Below are positions 60,886 through 64,000 of a DNA stretch of 64,000 bases, in pieces. Made by a program: the position numbers and the translations under genes. The stretch's first letter is position 1. Each line of letters starts with the position of its first letter. Below the pieces are notes generated by a model. It was not told where the DNA came from, did no database searches, and was given only the letters and a program-made list of their open reading frames with translations. Source of the DNA: Pithys albifrons albifrons (Eukaryota > Chordata > Aves > Passeriformes > Thamnophilidae); assembly GCF_047495875.1 (NCBI RefSeq), contig NC_092458.1:112331727-112395726 (forward strand), read 5' to 3'.

Positions 60886-61258
60886 TTTGTCATGTAACTT
60901 TCCTATAATGGTTTGATATTTTTGTGCTGCCATCCTTTTTTCTCTACAAGACTTAATACAGGCATTAAATCCTCCCCTCAATTTTTACTAGGTTTTCACA
61001 GGCAGACTTCTTGTTTTCAATTCTGCATCTTGTTTAACTTCACTTGATATAGGGAGATAAGAAAAGAGGCAAGAGAGGGAAAAGGGATTGGTTTCTTCTC
61101 CCTCGCCTTGTTAACCATCTTCAGCTTCCCACAGCTGGATTTCTTGGGAAACAGAATTCCAAGAATTCTGAAGCAAACTCCCTCAATACATATTTAGAGG
61201 GAATATATAGGTAAGCTTACTGCTTTTACTTACACGTCTTTTCCACCATGTCTGGCAG
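60886..61258. other. intron or upstream sequence of PDZK1
   Basis: AT-rich with a pyrimidine-rich tract leading to the acceptor at 61257-61258. No promoter element or untranslated first exon recognised. Confidence 0.4.
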
Positions 61259-61260
61259 AG

Positions 61261-61470
61261 ATGACTTCTGTTCTGCAGCCCCGAGAATGTAAAGTGACCA
61301 AAAAGCCCCAAAAGACCTACGGATTCTACTTGCGCATTGAGAAAGACACGGCAGGGCACATCATCCGGAATGTGGAGCAGAACAGCCCAGCTGAAAAGGC
61401 TGGCTTGAAGGATGGAGACAGAGTCCTCAGGGTTAATGGTGTGTTTGTAGACAAGGAGGAACATGCACAG
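61261..61470 (+). CDS. PDZK1: PDZK1 coding exon 1
   Basis: Starts [20 protein letters not shown] and covers most of PDZ1: the GFYLRI loop, [15 protein letters not shown] and [12 protein letters not shown]. The exon ends in phase 0 at a GTACAT donor. An acceptor (TGTCTGGCAG) two bases before the ATG shows that at least one untranslated exon lies upstream. The earlier ATG at 61251 is out of frame and falls in the intron by this model. Confidence 0.95.
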
Positions 61471-62081
61471 GTACATCTCTGTTTAGTCTGGCATTCACAC
61501 CACCCCCATTACCGAGGCCCATGGCCAATATGTGAAGCTTTCTCCTCCAGCTTTTATGACTTCTTTGAGTAGGAAATCCCAAGAGCTGATTCAATTGCTC
61601 TGAGTATCTCCCTGCATCATTCATTACTCACCATGGCCATGAAATGTCTTTGGGGGTGCCTCTACAGTGCATAAACAGGGGGATGAGACAAGAACAGCAG
61701 ACACTGCAGCCCTTCCTGGGGAGAGTTTTTAGTTCAATCCCTCTAGTGCCTGCTTGCCATTTCCCCTTGTCCACTACAGGTGGTGGAGATTGTCAAAAAC
61801 AGCGGGAATTCCATTGTACTTCTTGTTCTGGATGACGCATCCTACCAGAGGGCACAAAAGGAGGGAGCAAACTTGGAAGAGCTGGGTCAAAAGGCATCAA
61901 CAGGACAGCAGCAGGAACAGTCACCATCATCCTTGGCCAACAGAGGAACCGCTGCAGCTCCACAACCTCGGCTCTGCTACCTAGTGAGGGAGGAGAAGGG
62001 CTATGGCTTCTCTCTGAAAACCACAGAAGGTCAGAGCCTGGGGGGGAAATATGTAGATATACAGAGATGATGGATGGATGG

Positions 62082-62115
<34 letters not shown>

Positions 62116-62125
62116 AGGGAGGAGG

Positions 62126-62176
<51 letters not shown>

Positions 62177-63217
62177 TGGCAGCAGGGACAGAGGCAAACA
62201 GTTAACACATGGGGGGTTAATAGGGACACACAAACTGTTCTTGCTAGAAGAAAGCGAGTAGCAAGATGAGTTCAGATCCATCTCTGTACAGCATATGCAG
62301 TGCAGGGTTTTTTGAGGACCATGTTTCTTATGGGGTGGAGAAGAGATGAAAAAAATAAGAGGTAAAAATAAGCTGTTTTCTTCTTATTATTTAAGTCCAC
62401 TTAAAAAAACCCAAGTTTGCAGTCCCAGCTCAAATATCAGATGTATACTCAATATGCTATATTAAGTCATTTCATTCCCGCAAATCACCTCAGAAATCAG
62501 CACACAAGGTTGTAGACAGCTGTAAGAAACACTTTTCCTGATTTGGAAGTTACTTAATTTATAAAGAAAAGAATTTTGACCTTCTTCCACATATACCTTT
62601 CTTCCAAGGCCAGTAAATAGAACAGAGAACTCCTCTGCAAAGCCTCTGAAGACCATATTTTGGAATGTAATACATGAAAGACCAAACATAAAAGCTTTCC
62701 AAACCCAGAAAATTTTGAAGTGTACCAAACAACAATAAAAGCAGCTCTCCTCTCTTCAATTCCAAGGGGAGTAGGGGCAGGAATCAAATCCCTACAGGTA
62801 TCTTAATCAGCCCACTTGTACTCTTGGTAGAGAAATAAACAACTGTTTGAGTTGCAGATAGTGAACAAATGTCTCCCTGCCTCCACCACTGAAGTGATTT
62901 TTCCAAGACAAGAGAAAGAGACAGAGGTGTGTGTATGTGGAAGGTTTGTGGTGCCCCTATAATCTGCATGTGAGCAGAGACTACGAGCCTCTGAGGACAT
63001 CAGTGCTCAGTTTCCTTGAACACTGAATTCAGGCACACTGCAGTGACTTACCCTGTGTAATGAGTTTTCATTTATTTTAGGACAGAAGGGGTTGTTCGTA
63101 GTGGAGCTTTCATCACAGGGAGCAGCTGCAAAGGCTGGTGTCCAAAATAACGATCGCCTGATTGAAATCAATGGAAAAAACGTGGAAAATGACACACATG
63201 AGGAAGTGGTGGAAAAG
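61261..63217 (+). CDS. PDZK1: PDZK1 (NHERF3), first three coding exons, 3' end beyond the window
   Basis: PDZK1 is a scaffold with four PDZ domains under the apical membrane of kidney, gut and liver cells; it tethers transporters and, in liver, stabilises the HDL receptor SR-BI. The coding exons are 61261-61470, 61780-62029 and 63081-63217, phase-consistent (0, then 1, then 0) and together 199 codons. PDZ1 is complete, with carboxylate-binding loop YGFYLRI and [22 protein letters not shown]2 begins at [18 protein letters not shown] and runs to EEVVEK. The N-terminus [12 protein letters not shown] parallels human MTSTFNPRECKL. The remaining PDZ2 end, PDZ3 and PDZ4 must lie past 64000. No frameshift or stop is seen. 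Confidence 0.95.
61780..62029 (+). CDS. PDZK1: PDZK1 coding exon 2
   Basis: After the acceptor CCACTACAG the exon reads [20 protein letters not shown], completing PDZ1. A Gln/Ser-rich linker ([13 protein letters not shown]) follows, and then the first strands of PDZ2, [20 protein letters not shown]. It ends in phase 1 at GTCAGAG. Translation past the donor soon stops. Confidence 0.95.
62069..62173. repeat. compound (GGAT)n-(GATA)n-(GA)n microsatellite
   Basis: About 105 bases of short purine-rich tandem units, starting only 40 bases after the donor of PDZK1 coding exon 2. It produces artefact Ser/Leu-repeat frames on the minus strand. Confidence 0.97.
62174..63080. other. PDZK1 intron, nothing else recognised
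   Basis: AT-rich intron between coding exons 2 and 3. Frames on the minus strand have no support. Confidence 0.5.
63081..63217 (+). CDS. PDZK1: PDZK1 coding exon 3
   Basis: Enters in phase 1 after TTTATTTTAG with [20 protein letters not shown], continues [20 protein letters not shown] and ends EEVVEK in phase 0 at GTATTG. This is the middle of PDZ2, including its second helix. The last strand of the domain is in an exon outside the window. Confidence 0.94.
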
Positions 63218-64000
63218 GTATTGATTCATTTTCTGTTCTGGCCTACTTTCACAGCATCCTATCAGGGTTACTGAGGAGGCAGGTCTGGCCGATTTGAACG
63301 CTTCACAGTAAATCTTGGGAGCTGCTGTTTGTGTGTCATCAGTGCAGCAGCGTAGCTCTGGCTTTGGCTCTGTTATCAAGCAGCCTCTCAAACTGCCTCT
63401 GAATGAATACTGCCAAGACAGGCCAAAGAATTTTAAATAACAGAAACCTAATGCTGCCAGGAACCCTATTAAATAAATCATGCTCTGTTCCTAGAAGTCC
63501 TTGAAATGTTCCTGAGGGCAAGTTATCAAATGTGGTTTTCAAGGCAGGAAGAGGGAAACTCTCTGATGATACAGTCAGCATGGAACAGGATAAAATCAGA
63601 ATTTTAGACAGTAGTTCCTTTCTTAAGAAGTCCAAAACTAATGAAAATTACTGTGCAACTACTTTCACTGGCTGGCCTCAGCTGCAAAGAACATTGCTAA
63701 TGAGGCTTCCAGCTTTCCAGTACTGGCACTGCTAAAACACAGCTGGAGCTGAAGAGATTTCAGAGAGCCATGAGACAGGCAGTACATGCTCCAGCATTCC
63801 ATCATCATTCAGTGCATACAACTAACCATGGAACTGTGAAACACCCGTGTTTCGTTAAGCTACTGCAACAACAGCAGCAGATTGACCTTGGTTAAGATGA
63901 ATAAAAAGGGCACTCATTACAGTAGAAAGGATTAAGATGGACTTGGAGAGGTTGAATAGACACAAAAAAATCCAAACCTCAAAAGCAGTAAGGGAGTCAG
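63218..64000. other. PDZK1 intron running to the window edge
   Basis: No continuation of PDZ2 (expected V-K-K/N-S-G-type strand) is found before 64000, so the next exon is outside. Confidence 0.5.

Noticed and set aside
61793..62281. 162-codon minus-strand frame opposite PDZK1 exon 2
   Set aside because: It is the antisense of a PDZK1 exon plus a GA microsatellite (Ser/Leu repeats).

Overview
This window is vertebrate nuclear DNA from a bird. It carries at least eleven CR1 LINE fragments with the avian 3' end (CATAGAATC / GGTTGGAAGGGACC type), several avian endogenous retrovirus LTRs, AT-rich introns and intergenic DNA, and spliced immune-receptor genes whose exons end in clean GT/AG sites. 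A neoavian (passerine-like) bird is likely from the LTR types, but the species cannot be fixed from the sequence. Most short open frames in the window are chance.

Layout. 1-25.3 kb: no gene recognised; CR1 fragments, one minus-strand LTR (18.4-19.3 kb), an A-rich tract, and an abrupt CpG-dense patch at 6.66-6.76 kb. 25.4-33.5 kb, minus strand: a CD200R1-type inhibitory receptor, rebuilt as six exons (signal peptide, V-type Ig, C2-type Ig, transmembrane, a 47-nt exon, tail), with two plus-strand LTRs in its introns. 33.5-44.5 kb: CR1 and non-coding sequence. 44.5-46.9 kb, minus strand: a CD160-type single-Ig receptor (signal exon, Ig exon, stalk/hydrophobic exon), with possible 5' leader exons or an unidentified small gene at 47.0-51.2 kb. 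51-61 kb: non-coding, with CR1 copies, an ERV LTR end with a decayed Lys-type primer binding site, and a minus-strand ORF-rich patch. 61.26 kb to the end, plus strand: first three coding exons of PDZK1 (NHERF3), cut off by the window edge.

How the genes relate. CD160 and PDZK1 are also neighbours in human (1q21), which supports both calls. CD200R1 is on human 3q13, so having it about 11 kb from CD160 suggests an older linkage kept in birds or a bird-specific rearrangement. CD200R1 and CD160 share strand and phase-1 Ig exon architecture. PDZK1 is an unrelated epithelial scaffold protein transcribed in the opposite direction.

The splice models come from reading acceptors, donors and phases by eye. 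Exon edges of CD200R1, CD160 and PDZK1 are mutually phase-consistent, but untranslated exons, the CD160 3' end and repeat boundaries are approximate.
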